The notes under the pieces are model-generated. The model was not told where the DNA came from and did no database searches. It saw only the letters and a program-made list of their open reading frames with translations. The position numbers were made by a program, and so were the translations under genes. A stretch of 64,000 nt of DNA from Macrococcus lamae. Lineage in GTDB: Bacteria; Bacillota; Bacilli; Staphylococcales; Staphylococcaceae. The DNA lies in assembly GCF_004359545.1 (NCBI RefSeq), contig NZ_SCWB01000003.1, positions 1-64,000 on the forward strand. The letters are read 5' to 3'. Of this stretch, positions 1 to 9,185 are shown piece by piece; positions within the stretch are counted from its first letter, which is position 1, and every line of letters starts with the position of its first letter.

Positions 1-349
1 TTGTCTATTGCTTGAACTTACTCATTAAGTTGAGAACGAATAGTAGAAAGAGCATCCTTCAGATTACCAGGTTACTGAAGGCTTCTGTCTGGAATAGAAG
101 CAATCATCTGATTCGAAGAATCCAAGGTACAGTTCCTTGAAATCCATAAAAAATTGACGCACTGAATTCACGAAATCATATAAGTAAAAAAATGGATGAT
201 TACTACCTCTGTTTAGGTGTTTTCAAATTTTAAATTTTCGAAGAAAAGTAAATATCAGAAATTTCAGTCTTTATTTATGCAACACTAGTGACATTTTTTC
301 CTTTTTTAATGTACAATAATTATTAGTCATTATTTTCAGGAGGCCGACT
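1..349. other. Gene-free edge region with three short hairpins
   Basis: No complete gene is visible. Positions 19-35 (AACTTA/TAAGTT), 56-81 (CCTTCAG/CTGAAGG) and about 80-100 (GCTTCT/AGAAGC) form three consecutive short inverted repeats. One frame (from base 3) stays open for about 46 codons up to base 140 and could be the tail of a gene that begins outside the window or a decayed remnant; I do not recognise the peptide. The rest, up to the promoter near 289, is AT-rich and shows nothing further. Confidence 0.4.
289..317 (+). promoter_or_regulatory. Candidate sigma-A promoter for the DUF3899 gene
   Basis: GTGACA at 289-294 and TACAAT at 312-317 are separated by 17 bases and lie just upstream of the ribosome binding site of the gene that starts at 350. 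The -35 box has one mismatch to TTGACA and the -10 box one mismatch to TATAAT. Confidence 0.5.
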
Positions 350-718
350 TTGAAACTTAAATTTTATTCAATGTCATTTTTAATCATTATTATTCTTACT
401 CTTATCCTAGCCATATTCAATGGATTTAAAATTCTTGGCCTAGTGAATTCATTATTCCTTTCTTCACTTTTCGTTTTTTGTTTCTCACTATTATTATTTC
501 TCTTTTCTGATGGTGCTTTCAGTATCATGGGACATTCGTTCAGAAGATTCCATTACATGACTGCACCTAAGAGATTAAAGGAAACTATGGAAGACGATGA
601 ACTATACACGAACAAGGAAATCAAGATCAGACAGCTGAAATATCCTATCACTATGCCGCTGCTAGTTACTTCAAGTGTAACTTTGGTAATTGCATTACTA
701 CTTTCCTTCTTTTTGTAA
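350..718 (+). CDS. DUF3899 family small membrane protein
   Basis: The product has 122 residues with two hydrophobic segments near the N-terminus (about 6-55), a charged middle (about 65-100) and a third membrane segment at the C-terminus (about 100-122). This layout and the position next to fabF fit the DUF3899 family of staphylococci; its function is unknown. The start is TTG, chosen because AGGAGG at 338-343 sits six bases upstream. It converges with fabF, and both share the terminator at 723-753. Membrane location is clear from hydrophobicity; the family name rests on recalled similarity and neighbourhood. Confidence 0.7.
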   Translation: MKLKFYSMSFLIIIILTLILAIFNGFKILGLVNSLFLSSLFVFCFSLLLFLFSDGAFSIMGHSFRRFHYMTAPKRLKETMEDDELYTNKEIKIRQLKYPITMPLLVTSSVTLVIALLLSFFL

Positions 719-722
719 TTAA

Positions 723-753
723 AAACCCTCGACTATTTTTCAGTCGAGGGTTT
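723..753. terminator. Bidirectional terminator between DUF3899 gene and fabF
   Basis: A perfect inverted repeat (AAACCCTCGACT / AGTCGAGGGTTT) around a short T-rich loop lies between two convergent genes. A-rich sequence on one side and T-rich on the other allow it to act in both directions. Confidence 0.85.
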
Positions 754-757
754 CATA

Positions 758-1996
758 TTATTCACTGTATTTCTTGAAGACTAACACTGCGTTATGTCCG
801 CCAAATCCCAGACTGTTGGATAATGCATAATCAATTTCAACTTCCTGCGATTTCTCTGGAACATAGTCAAGATCACATTCAGCGTCAGGTGTCTGTTGAT
901 GAATTGTCGGTGGCACTTTGCTATTTTCAATAGAAAGTGCTGTGATAATTGCTTCTACAGCTCCTGTTGCGCCGAGCAGATGTCCTGTCATAGATTTTGT
1001 CGATGATACTTTTAAGTCTTTCACCGCTTCACCAAACACTTGCTTGATTGCCATCGTTTCATATAAATCACCGATTGGTGTACTAGTACCGTGTGCATTC
1101 AAATACTGTACCTGATCAGGTGTGATGCCGGCATCTTTGAGTGCCATTTTCATTGTTCTCACGCCACCTTCACCATTCGGCGCTGGCGCAGTGATATGGA
1201 AAGCATCCCCATTATTGCCGTAACCGACAACTTCAGCATAAATATGTGCACCACGTGCTTTAGCATGCTCAAGTTCTTCGAGCACAACTATCCCTGCTCC
1301 TTCACCCATGACGAAACCGTCACGACCTTCCTGGAACGGACGGCATGCTGTTTCAGGATCGTTATTGAAAGACAATGCTTTATTAGCCATAAATCCAGCA
1401 ATCCCCATCTTCGTAATCGGGGCTTCTGTACCTCCAGCGACCATGACATCAGCATCACCGTACTGAAGTATTCTAAAGGCATCGCCAATACAGTTTGTTC
1501 CAGTGGCACATGCAGTTACTGTACAGCCATTTGGTCCCTGAGCACCTAAGTCAATTGATACCTGACCTGTTGCCATATCAGGGATCATCATCGGTACAAA
1601 GAATGGACTGACACGGTTTGGTCCACGCTGCTGAAGCTGATCATAAGAATTCTCGAACGTTTCCATTCCGCCGATACCAGAACCGATCCATACACCGACA
1701 CGGTCACGATTATCGTCGTTGATATTAAGCTTACTGTCTTCTACTGCCTGGCGTGCTGCAACAATAGCATATTGTGTGAAGCGATCCATCTTTCTCGCAT
1801 CTTTTTTTGGAATGTAGTCTTCGATATTGAAGTCTTTCAGTTCGCCTGCAATCTTCACACCATAGTCAGTCGTATCAATTCTAGTAATGTAATCAATTCC
1901 ATTGACGCCATCAATTGCATTGTTAAATGTTGTTCTTGCATCATTACCTAGAGGGCTCAGTGCCCCGATACCTGTAATCACAACTCTTTTCTTCAT
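758..1996 (-). CDS. fabF: 3-oxoacyl-[acyl-carrier-protein] synthase II
   Basis: FabF condenses malonyl-ACP with acyl-ACP in the elongation cycle of type II fatty acid synthesis in the cytoplasm. The 412-residue protein starts with [15 protein letters not shown]. It carries the thiolase-fold active-site Cys in TACATGTN (about residue 163), a catalytic His in NAHGTSTP (about 302) and a second in [12 protein letters not shown] (about 338), the Cys-His-His set of KAS I/II enzymes. The C-terminal [10 protein letters not shown] motif is typical. It follows fabH after a 9-base gap, so the two form a fabHF operon as in S. aureus, where FapR controls the pair. Confidence 0.97.
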   Translation of the reverse strand: MKKRVVITGIGALSPLGNDARTTFNNAIDGVNGIDYITRIDTTDYGVKIAGELKDFNIEDYIPKKDARKMDRFTQYAIVAARQAVEDSKLNINDDNRDRVGVWIGSGIGGMETFENSYDQLQQRGPNRVSPFFVPMMIPDMATGQVSIDLGAQGPNGCTVTACATGTNCIGDAFRILQYGDADVMVAGGTEAPITKMGIAGFMANKALSFNNDPETACRPFQEGRDGFVMGEGAGIVVLEELEHAKARGAHIYAEVVGYGNNGDAFHITAPAPNGEGGVRTMKMALKDAGITPDQVQYLNAHGTSTPIGDLYETMAIKQVFGEAVKDLKVSSTKSMTGHLLGATGAVEAIITALSIENSKVPPTIHQQTPDAECDLDYVPEKSQEVEIDYALSNSLGFGGHNAVLVFKKYSE

Positions 1997-2005
1997 AGTC
2001 TCCTC

Positions 2006-2947
2006 CTATTTTCCCCACACTAATGTTATCGCACCATATGTCAGTCCACCACCAAAACCTACTAACACAAGGTTACTGCCTTCTTTTATCTTCCCTTGTT
2101 CCAGTTCATACATCATTGATAGCGGGATTGATGCAGCTGACGTATTACCATATTTATCTACTGTAACACTCATTTTCTCTCTTGGTATACCCAATCTTTC
2201 ACGAGAAGATTCCATAATTCTAATATTCGCCTGATGAGGGATGAACATATCGACATCTTCAGGTTTAAGCCCTGCTTTTTCCACGACCTCTGTCGCCATT
2301 TCACCCATAATCCGCACAGCAAATTTAAAGACTTCACGCCCATTCATCTCCAGTAGCTGGTCCTCTTTACGATCATACAAGTATTTACCCCCAGCACCAT
2401 CACTTCCTAGATGTGAACTGAGTATCCCATGACCTGGACCTACTTCCCCAAGAATGACTGCACCTGCGCCATCTCCAAATAAAATCGCAGTATTGCGGTC
2501 TTCCATATTTGCGATTTTAGTCAGTTTCTCTGCACCGATGACTAATATATTTCTGCACGTGCCAGTTTCAATGAACTGCTGAGCTGTAATCATACTGTAT
2601 ATAAAACCGGTACACGCTGCAAGCTGGTCCATGGAAGGTATTGGTCGTAATCCGAGTCTATGCTGAAGCTGGTTGGCGACCGCCGGGAATTTATGGTCAC
2701 CGGTCGATGTTGCTACTATAATCATATCGATTTCATCTTTATCAATGCCGGAGTCAGCAATTGCTTTTTCAGCAGCGATGAAAGCCATATCACTTGTTTC
2801 TTCATTATCCGCTGCAAAACGCCGTTCTTTAATACCCGTCATCTTTGAAATCCATTCATCAGACGTATCAAGAAATTTCTCAAAATCAAAGTTTGTCATT
2901 ACTCTTTCCGGGACATATGTTCCTATCCCTTTTATACCTACATTCAA
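2006..2947 (-). CDS. fabH: 3-oxoacyl-[acyl-carrier-protein] synthase III
   Basis: FabH starts fatty acid synthesis by condensing acyl-CoA primers (branched-chain primers in this group) with malonyl-ACP. The 313-residue length matches the S. aureus enzyme as I recall it. Active-site Cys is in QLAACTGF (about residue 112), His in IPHQANIRI (about 238) and Asn in YGNTSAAS (about 268). The start is TTG at 2945-2947, with AAGGTG about six bases upstream; the N-terminus [14 protein letters not shown] agrees with known FabH proteins, so an in-frame upstream ATG is not needed. A FapR-type operator and a TATAAT box lie directly upstream. Confidence 0.97.
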   Translation of the reverse strand: MNVGIKGIGTYVPERVMTNFDFEKFLDTSDEWISKMTGIKERRFAADNEETSDMAFIAAEKAIADSGIDKDEIDMIIVATSTGDHKFPAVANQLQHRLGLRPIPSMDQLAACTGFIYSMITAQQFIETGTCRNILVIGAEKLTKIANMEDRNTAILFGDGAGAVILGEVGPGHGILSSHLGSDGAGGKYLYDRKEDQLLEMNGREVFKFAVRIMGEMATEVVEKAGLKPEDVDMFIPHQANIRIMESSRERLGIPREKMSVTVDKYGNTSAASIPLSMMYELEQGKIKEGSNLVLVGFGGGLTYGAITLVWGK

Positions 2948-2970
2948 ATGAGCACCTTCTTATAATCAGT

Positions 2971-2993
2971 TATTATAACCAGGTACTAATTTA
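2971..2993 (-). promoter_or_regulatory. FapR-type operator overlapping the fabHF promoter
   Basis: Read on the minus strand, the 17-bp core TTAGTACCTGGTTATAA (2973-2989) matches the FapR operator of Bacillus and Staphylococcus, whose left half is TTAGTACC. The right half matches the mirror sequence at six of eight positions. It overlaps a TATAAT box (2972-2977 on +), where repressor binding would block RNA polymerase. FapR releases DNA on binding malonyl-CoA, a known feature of the family; its use here is inferred. Confidence 0.8.
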
Positions 2994-3028
2994 CCATATA
3001 TAAAATGTAAATTCAATCAAAATGACAG

Positions 3029-4030
3029 TTAATGTGTCTCTTGCAAATATGATTCAAAATGTAGTCTATTGTCTTTTTTGCCATTAGGCAGCATCAATTC
3101 TTTTTTATATTTTTTCAATGCTTCAAGAATTTGTTCCTTATAATCTTTATCAACACGGTAAGACATATTCCCGAGCTGTACCATATCTTCCTTTACCCCG
3201 AAATAGTATGTTCCGCCTTTGAGTTGATTGTTTGTATATCGCTCTGCCATTTCAAGATAAGCCTCTGATAAGTTTAGCTGCAGGCTGGTCAGTACATGGG
3301 GACCATAGTTACTTTGATCGACAATGTAACCGATAGTTGATATATCCCTTTCTTTAAGCAGTGTCATGATATCAGCATTTACACCATCTGCTGCTGGAAG
3401 AATAACATCCACTTTATCTTTATCAATCATCTGTTTTGCAAGGGCCTCACCGCGATTATCATAACTGAAGGTATTAATATAATTGGCTACAATTTTTATA
3501 TCAGAGTTCTGATACTGTGCACCATCTATAAATCCTCTAATATCAGGCTGAGTATCAAAGGCTCCTATAACTCCAATACAATTGTTATCTGATTGATGGC
3601 TGGCAATCATTCCGCTGAAAAACCCCATAGAATAGCCATCTATATTTACTGCTGTCACATTTTTTTCAGTAGACTTACCATTAAAGACAACAAAATTGAT
3701 ATCCGGATAGTGAGATGCCATATCGTTAAAAACTTTTGAATATTCTATACCTTGACCAAATAATATATTCACATTTCTTGCAGACATTTCTTTAATGGAG
3801 TTTTCGATTTTCGACCGTGTATTAATATTTTCTTCGAAAAAAAATGCAGTGTCATATGTTTGCACTATATCGAGCATTCCTTTATAGCCTTCTGTCCCCC
3901 ATGTCTGATCGTACATTGAATCCGGAAACAGAAAACCGACGCTGGTTAATTCTTTCTTTTCAGGCTTTAAATACATCACTGCAATAGCTGTTATAATGAT
4001 GATTAAGACGATAGTTATTATTTTTTTCAT
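3029..4030 (-). CDS. Med-like protein of the BMP/PBP1-type substrate-binding family
   Basis: The 333-residue protein resembles B. subtilis Med, a positive regulator of comK that lies upstream of comZ-fabHA-fabF, and the BMP-type solute-binding fold. Recognisable stretches are VGFLFPDSMYDQTWGTEGYKG near residue 31 and MGFFSGMIASH (about 134). The N-terminus has a Lys pair and a strong hydrophobic segment (about 3-21), but no lipobox Cys, so it looks membrane-anchored by a helix, not a lipoprotein. No ABC permease or ATPase gene is adjacent, which favours a regulatory or stand-alone role. No comZ-sized gene lies between it and fabH. Confidence 0.75.
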   Translation of the reverse strand: MKKIITIVLIIIITAIAVMYLKPEKKELTSVGFLFPDSMYDQTWGTEGYKGMLDIVQTYDTAFFFEENINTRSKIENSIKEMSARNVNILFGQGIEYSKVFNDMASHYPDINFVVFNGKSTEKNVTAVNIDGYSMGFFSGMIASHQSDNNCIGVIGAFDTQPDIRGFIDGAQYQNSDIKIVANYINTFSYDNRGEALAKQMIDKDKVDVILPAADGVNADIMTLLKERDISTIGYIVDQSNYGPHVLTSLQLNLSEAYLEMAERYTNNQLKGGTYYFGVKEDMVQLGNMSYRVDKDYKEQILEALKKYKKELMLPNGKKDNRLHFESYLQETH

Positions 4031-4113
4031 TCTCTGCCTCTTACTGTAGGGTATACTTTTTAACGTATCTCTTTTATAATATAACTATAACAAGATTTAT
4101 GGGGGATATAAAC

Positions 4114-4308
4114 ATGCAATATATCATGACATTTGTATGGTCATTCATTTTAGTTCATATGATTAACTTCGTATTGATGAGTTTAGGCGGGGGACAAGAA
4201 CTTCATCTTGTGACAGCTTCAGTTCTTTCTGTTCTATTTGCAATTTTTGTCATTCTGATTTCCATGACAATTCCAAATGACCCTGTGCCGAATCATCATG
4301 AGCATTAA
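4114..4308 (+). CDS. DUF2929 (YjzD-type) two-helix membrane protein
   Basis: A 64-residue protein with two membrane segments (about 3-24 and 32-54) separated by a Gly-Gly-containing turn, and a His-rich C-terminus (NHHEH). It resembles the DUF2929/YjzD family, also found near fabHF in bacilli. I chose the ATG at 4114 instead of the in-frame ATG at 4099 because the ribosome binding site GGGGGA (4101-4106) overlaps the earlier codon and is correctly spaced only for the later one. It diverges from the med-like gene. Function unknown. Confidence 0.7.
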   Translation: MQYIMTFVWSFILVHMINFVLMSLGGGQELHLVTASVLSVLFAIFVILISMTIPNDPVPNHHEH

Positions 4309-4310
4309 AA

Positions 4311-4344
4311 AAGCGATGTAATCTTAAAGATTACATTGCTTTTT
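4311..4344. terminator. Bidirectional terminator between DUF2929 gene and clpB
   Basis: Inverted repeat AAGC-ATGTAATC / GATTACAT-GCTT around TTAAA, with a T-run on the right and an A-run on the left, lies between two convergent genes. Confidence 0.85.
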
Positions 4345-6933
4345 TTATTCTAATACAAGTTTCGGCTGTCCATTTTCAAGAGTGACTATGACTTTTGCGC
4401 CTTCTTTAAGATCATTTTGAATCAATAATCTTGCAAGCGATGTTTCAATTTCACGTTGTACGAATCGTCTTAACGGACGGGCACCATACTGCGGCTCATA
4501 GGCTTCCTGCGCCACCCATTGTTTTACTTCATCAGCAACTTCAATTGACATGTGCTGATCTGCAAGTCGCATATTAAGCTGCGCCACTATTTTATCGACG
4601 ATATATGTCATATCATTTGCACTTAACGGCTTGAACAAAATAATATCATCTATACGATTTAATATTTCCGGCTTAAAGTACTCATGCAGCGCTGTCATTA
4701 CTTGATTTCGGGCTTCTTCGCTAATATCGTCATTTGCTATACCTTCAAGTAAATATTGAGAACCGATATTACTTGTCATAATAATAATCGTGTTTTTAAA
4801 GTCAACAACGCGACCTTTTGAATCAGTCAGTCGCCCTTCGTCAAGAAGCTGTAGAAGCACATTGAATACATCACTATGCGCTTTTTCAATTTCATCCAGC
4901 AGAATAACAGAATATGGCTGTCGTCTTACTGCTTCAGTGAGTTGGCCTCCTTCTTCATATCCTACGTATCCTGGAGGAGCACCGATCAACCGTGCAACAG
5001 CATGTTTCTCCATATATTCACTCATATCTATACGAATCATATGCTTCTCAGAATCAAACATCGTACTTGCTAATGCCTTTGCAAGCTCTGTCTTACCGAC
5101 ACCAGTCGGACCGAGGAACAGAAAACTACCAATCGGACGGTTCGGGTCTTTAATACCTGCGCGCGCGCGCACAACTGCATCTGCTACAAGGTCGACTGCT
5201 TCGTCCTGACCAACAACCCGTTCGTGAAGTATATCGGAGAGTTTCAGCAATTTCTCTTTTTCTGTTTCTACCAGTTTACTCACTGGTATACCTGTCCACT
5301 GCGACACGATAGAACCGATTTCTTCATCTGTCACGACTTCGCGAATTAAGCGGTCTGTTCCTTTTGTCTCTTCCTGGAATTCTTCTTCAAGTTCTGAAAG
5401 CTCTTTTTCAATCTGCGGTATTTTACCATACTGCAGTTCAGATGCTTTCGCGAGATCATAATTGTTCTGTGCTTCTTCCAGCTGCTGCCGGTACTGATCA
5501 AGTTCACTACGTTTTTTCTGCACGACTTGAATCTGGGCTTTTTCCTTATCTACTTTAGCGGTCAAAATCTGCTGCTGTTCTTTTTCGTCCGCCAGTTCAC
5601 GCTGTAGATCTTTTAACCGGTTCATACTTTGAGTATCCTGCTCACTTTTTAGAGCTTTCTCTTCTATTTCAAGCTGCAGCACACGTCTATTGACAGCATC
5701 CAGTTCTGTCGGTTTTGAGCCCATTTCAGTACGAATTGTGGCACATGCCTGGTCGACGAGGTCAATTGCTTTATCCGGGAGAAAGCGGTCTGTAATATAG
5801 CGGTCAGATAATTCTGCCGCAGCGACAAGTGCTCTATCCTGAATTCTGACACCGTGATGGACTTCATAGCGCTCTTTTAATCCGCGAAGGATAGAGATAG
5901 TATCTTCTACGTCCGGCTCTGCAACCTGTACTTTCTGGAAACGACGCTCTAGTGCAGAATCCTTCTCGATATACTGCCGGTACTCATTGAGTGTCGTTGC
6001 ACCGATACAGTGCAGCTCACCTCTTGCAAGCATCGGCTTCAGCATATTTCCTGCATCCATTGCACCATCTGTTTTACCGGCACCGACAAGCATATGAATC
6101 TCGTCTATAAATAGAATGATTTCTCCATTGCTTTCTTTGACTTCTTTCAGCACCGCTTTTAATCTCTCTTCGAATTCCCCTCTGAATTTGGCACCCGCGA
6201 CAAGAGCGCTTAAATCGAGTTCAAATATTGTTTTACCTAGCAGTGAATCAGGGACATCTTTTCGTACAATTCGTTGAGCAAGTCCCTCGACTATGGCTGT
6301 TTTACCGACCCCTGGCTCTCCGATCAGAATCGGATTATTTTTAGTCTTACGGCTTAAAATACGTATCGTATTACGCACTTCTTCGTCACGGCCAATGACT
6401 GGATCCATCTTACCATTTCTGACTTCTTCCACTAAGTCACGACCATATTTTTTCAGCACTTCATACTGTACTTCTGGATTTTGAGTTGTCACATGATTTC
6501 CCCCTCTGATCTGTTTGATGATTTCTTTGATGACTTCCGTCTTAATGCCGATAAACTGGCGAGTCAACGCGTGTACTTCCATCGCAGCAATAATTAAATG
6601 TTCTACGGACAAATACTCATCGTTCATCTCACCTTTTACCGTTTCAGCTTTTTGCAGCAGTTCATTTAATCCTGCGCTCAAATACTGACCGTACTGCACA
6701 TTGTCACCACTTATTTGAGGCATCCCTGTTAATTTCTCATTTAATAACTTAGCATAGTCCTGCGTTTTCAGATTGGCTCTATCAAAAACGGTCGATAGCA
6801 TGCTATCGGTGTCATTCGTAAAATACAACATCAGACTTTCTGCTTCAATTGATTGCATTTTGCGTTCAATAGCATCGTTCTGAGCAAATTCAATCGCCGA
6901 CTGGACATTGTATGTCATATTATCAATATTCAT
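4345..6933 (-). CDS. clpB: Disaggregase chaperone ClpB
   Basis: ClpB is a hexameric AAA+ disaggregase that works with DnaK to rescue heat-aggregated proteins. The 862-residue protein has a Clp N-domain (about 1-145), first ATPase with Walker [11 protein letters not shown] (about 205) and Walker [10 protein letters not shown], a coiled-coil middle domain (about 405-525) that separates ClpB from ClpC/ClpA, and a second ATPase with [10 protein letters not shown] (about 604) and LLDEIEKAH. There is no IGF/IGL-type ClpP loop apparent, as expected for ClpB. The start ATG has GAGGTG five bases upstream. A CtsR box lies between promoter and gene. Confidence 0.97.
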   Translation of the reverse strand: MNIDNMTYNVQSAIEFAQNDAIERKMQSIEAESLMLYFTNDTDSMLSTVFDRANLKTQDYAKLLNEKLTGMPQISGDNVQYGQYLSAGLNELLQKAETVKGEMNDEYLSVEHLIIAAMEVHALTRQFIGIKTEVIKEIIKQIRGGNHVTTQNPEVQYEVLKKYGRDLVEEVRNGKMDPVIGRDEEVRNTIRILSRKTKNNPILIGEPGVGKTAIVEGLAQRIVRKDVPDSLLGKTIFELDLSALVAGAKFRGEFEERLKAVLKEVKESNGEIILFIDEIHMLVGAGKTDGAMDAGNMLKPMLARGELHCIGATTLNEYRQYIEKDSALERRFQKVQVAEPDVEDTISILRGLKERYEVHHGVRIQDRALVAAAELSDRYITDRFLPDKAIDLVDQACATIRTEMGSKPTELDAVNRRVLQLEIEEKALKSEQDTQSMNRLKDLQRELADEKEQQQILTAKVDKEKAQIQVVQKKRSELDQYRQQLEEAQNNYDLAKASELQYGKIPQIEKELSELEEEFQEETKGTDRLIREVVTDEEIGSIVSQWTGIPVSKLVETEKEKLLKLSDILHERVVGQDEAVDLVADAVVRARAGIKDPNRPIGSFLFLGPTGVGKTELAKALASTMFDSEKHMIRIDMSEYMEKHAVARLIGAPPGYVGYEEGGQLTEAVRRQPYSVILLDEIEKAHSDVFNVLLQLLDEGRLTDSKGRVVDFKNTIIIMTSNIGSQYLLEGIANDDISEEARNQVMTALHEYFKPEILNRIDDIILFKPLSANDMTYIVDKIVAQLNMRLADQHMSIEVADEVKQWVAQEAYEPQYGARPLRRFVQREIETSLARLLIQNDLKEGAKVIVTLENGQPKLVLE

Positions 6934-6955
6934 TGTGTCACCTCATTTTTTATTG

Positions 6956-6972
6956 TTTGACCATATTTGACC
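6956..6972 (-). promoter_or_regulatory. CtsR box of clpB
   Basis: On the minus strand the sequence GGTCAAATATGGTCAAA is a perfect direct heptad repeat GGTCAAA-N3-GGTCAAA, the operator of the class III heat-shock repressor CtsR. It lies 9-25 bases downstream of the -10 box and about 22 bases upstream of the start codon, where binding would block transcription. No HrcA-type CIRCE element was seen here. Confidence 0.92.
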
Positions 6973-6981
6973 TTTCATTAA

Positions 6982-7010
6982 ATTATAATACGTTGCAGCT
7001 TATCTTACAA
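6982..7010 (-). promoter_or_regulatory. Sigma-A promoter of clpB
   Basis: On the minus strand TTGTAA (7005-7010 on +) and TATAAT (6982-6987 on +) are separated by 17 bases, just upstream of the CtsR box. Confidence 0.8.
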
Positions 7011-7041
7011 CTTATTTGCCCTTTTCTGATTATTGATAACC

Positions 7042-7070
7042 AAAAAAAGACGAATCAAAAAGATTCGTCT
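7042..7070 (-). terminator. Terminator of sufT
   Basis: Inverted repeat GACGAATC / GATTCGTC followed on the minus strand by a run of seven T. It separates sufT from the clpB promoter. Confidence 0.88.
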
Positions 7071-7096
7071 TCTAAAACTAATATTATAAATCACTA

Positions 7097-7408
7097 TTAA
7101 CCGCTGACACCTAGGGCAATCTTAGCATAGCGGCTCATCATATCTTTATTCCAAGGCGGATTCCAGACGATATTGACTACTGTTTCTTTAATTTCCGGTA
7201 ACTCGCCAAGTGCTGTTTTCACTTGATCAATAATTTGTGGTCCCATTGGGCAGCCCATTGAAGTCAAAGTCATATCTACTGTAGTCACACCATCTTCATC
7301 CATATCTACATTATAGACAAGTCCTAGATTGACGATATCAATACCAAGCTCAGGGTCAATAACATTTTCAAGCGCGCCTAATATGCTGTCTTTCATTGCT
7401 TCTTCCAT
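7097..7408 (-). CDS. sufT: Fe-S cluster assembly factor SufT (MIP18/DUF59 family)
   Basis: A 103-residue DUF59 protein of the MIP18 family, involved in maturation of Fe-S proteins; the S. aureus orthologue, encoded near clpB, is known as SufT. The family signature DPELGIDIVNLGLVY (about 18-32) and the conserved Cys in TSMGCPMG (about 53) are present, as is the C-terminal NPPW motif. A GAGGAG ribosome binding site precedes the ATG at 7406-7408; the second Met (residue 5) is a less likely start. It is a single-gene unit ended by the terminator at 7042-7070, divergent from the HAD gene. Confidence 0.9.
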   Translation of the reverse strand: MEEAMKDSILGALENVIDPELGIDIVNLGLVYNVDMDEDGVTTVDMTLTSMGCPMGPQIIDQVKTALGELPEIKETVVNIVWNPPWNKDMMSRYAKIALGVSG

Positions 7409-7511
7409 CTATTATCACTCCTCTATTATCTTATCCCTACTATATCAAATAACTTTCACATAGCCAATTAAATGATATGATGATAGAAGAAGAAAGAAAA
7501 GGAAGGTAATT

Positions 7512-8318
7512 ATGAAAGAGAAACATTTAATCTGTCTTGATCTGGATGGAACTTTATTAACGGACGATAAAGTGATTTCACCTTATACGAAGCAAGTGAT
7601 TCAATCACTCATTAAAGACGGCCATAAAGTCATCATATCTACAGGAAGACCTTATAGAGCAAGCCAAATTTATTATCAGGAACTTGGACTTACTACTCCA
7701 ATAGTTAATTTTAACGGCGCGTTCGTTCATCATCCCGGTGATATGACATTTAAAACAGTGCACGAAACGCTTGACCTAGAGATTGCCAGGGAAATATTTT
7801 CCCATGTCAAAAACCTGAAAATTAAAAACATCATTGCAGAAGTCAAAGACAACGTCTTTTTCCACTACCATGATGAGTACTTGTTTGAAGGTTTCACGAT
7901 GGGACATCCGCTCGTTACTACAGGTGATTTGATGGAGAATTTAACGGAAGGACCTACGAGTATTCTTATTCAGGCTGAAGAAGCTAATGTTCCGGCTATC
8001 CGGCATCATTTAAGTGAAGTATATGCTGAAAGTATCGAACATCGTCGCTGGGGAGCTCCCTATCCAGTCATCGAAATCGTTAAAAAAGGTATCAACAAAT
8101 CAGTAGGTGTCGATTATGTAGCAAACCACTTTGATATTAAACGTGAAAACATCATCGCTTTCGGTGATGAAGATAATGACAATGAAATGATAAAATTTGC
8201 AGGATTAGGTTTAGCGATGGGAAATGCCATTCAGCCATTAAAAGAAATTGCTGACATAGTGATTGAATCCAACAATGACGATGGCATCGGCAAGTTTCTT
8301 AATCAGTATTTTTACTAA
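7512..8318 (+). CDS. Cof-type HAD-IIB phosphatase
   Basis: A 268-residue haloacid dehalogenase-type phosphatase. Motif I is DLDGTLL (Asp9 and Asp11), motif II Thr/Ser is in VIISTGRP (about 44), motif III Lys lies near KKGINKS (about 194) and motif IV is GDEDND (about 216-221). The cap between motifs II and III is of the C2 (Cof) type that acts on small phosphorylated metabolites such as sugar phosphates or flavin nucleotides; the substrate cannot be read from sequence. It opens a three-gene operon with the DegV gene 18 bases later and cdr. Confidence 0.88.
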   Translation: MKEKHLICLDLDGTLLTDDKVISPYTKQVIQSLIKDGHKVIISTGRPYRASQIYYQELGLTTPIVNFNGAFVHHPGDMTFKTVHETLDLEIAREIFSHVKNLKIKNIIAEVKDNVFFHYHDEYLFEGFTMGHPLVTTGDLMENLTEGPTSILIQAEEANVPAIRHHLSEVYAESIEHRRWGAPYPVIEIVKKGINKSVGVDYVANHFDIKRENIIAFGDEDNDNEMIKFAGLGLAMGNAIQPLKEIADIVIESNNDDGIGKFLNQYFY

Positions 8319-8336
8319 ATCATAAGGAGGACATTC

Positions 8337-9185
8337 ATGCGTATATTAGTAGATAGTGGCAGTGATTTGACACTTGAGGAAATTAAGCAGTATAATCTTG
8401 ATTTTTTACCTATGTCAGTAGCGATTGAAGATAAAAGTTATAAAGATCAGCTGGAAATAACAAATCAGACAGTTTACGAAGCCATTCAAGGTGGAAAACG
8501 CCCGATGACAAGCCAAGTCTCTATCGATCAACTGACTGAGCTGTTTACTGAAATCGCAAAAAATAAGGAACAGGCGATTTACTATGCATTTTCAAGTGCG
8601 CTCAGCGGAACTTATCAGTCAGCTGTTATGGTTAAGAATCAGATAGCAGAAGATTACCCTGATTTTGATATAGATATTATAGATTCTCATTCAGCATCAA
8701 GCGGTCTTGGTATGCAGATTGTTGATATGGTCCAGTTAAGAGATAAAGGTCTTTCAAAGGAAGAAATTTTAGATCATATTCATCAGACGCATGACTCTAT
8801 CGTTCATTTATTCACTGTTGAAGACCTTAATTATCTCGCTAAAGGAGGCAGACTGAGTAAAGGACAGGCGTTCCTCGGATCGCTCATCAATATCAAACCC
8901 CTCTTAACTGTAGAGAATGGTCAGCTTGTACCCATTGGTAAACATCGTGGCAAAAAGAAAGTGTTCAGTGAAATGGCGGCTCATCTGAAAGCTAACCATC
9001 AGTTTGATACTCCTGTGATTATTAGCCATTCAAATGATTTCGCAGGCGCACAGCAACTGGCTGACCTTATTAGAAATGGCGGTAGTAATATCACTATTCA
9101 TATTAAAGAACTGGGACCCACTATCTCATCTCATACAGGTCAAGGAACGGTTGCCCTATATTATTATAAGGAGGTGACTTCTTGA
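8337..9185 (+). CDS. DegV family fatty-acid-binding protein
   Basis: The 282-residue protein has the DegV layout: N-terminal VDSGSDL (residues 5-11), central SSALSGTYQSA (about 89-99), a second domain with LAKGGRLS, and C-terminal GPTISSHTGQGTVAL. Family members bind a fatty acid in a deep pocket; FakB members present it to the kinase FakA for phosphorylation. Whether this copy is a FakB cannot be settled here because no fakA is in the window. It has a strong ribosome binding site (AAGGAGG) and overlaps the cdr start by four bases, so the two are translationally coupled. Confidence 0.88.
   Translation: MRILVDSGSDLTLEEIKQYNLDFLPMSVAIEDKSYKDQLEITNQTVYEAIQGGKRPMTSQVSIDQLTELFTEIAKNKEQAIYYAFSSALSGTYQSAVMVKNQIAEDYPDFDIDIIDSHSASSGLGMQIVDMVQLRDKGLSKEEILDHIHQTHDSIVHLFTVEDLNYLAKGGRLSKGQAFLGSLINIKPLLTVENGQLVPIGKHRGKKKVFSEMAAHLKANHQFDTPVIISHSNDFAGAQQLADLIRNGGSNITIHIKELGPTISSHTGQGTVALYYYKEVTS

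Noticed and set aside
1091-1549. Open frame of 152 codons on the plus strand
   Set aside because: It lies fully opposite fabF, has no ribosome binding site and its product is unlike any protein; it is an antisense shadow.
5159-5171. Alternating GCGCGCGCGC run that could suggest Z-DNA
   Set aside because: It encodes a conserved Arg-Ala-Arg-Ala stretch of ClpB (VRARAGI) and is explained by coding constraint.
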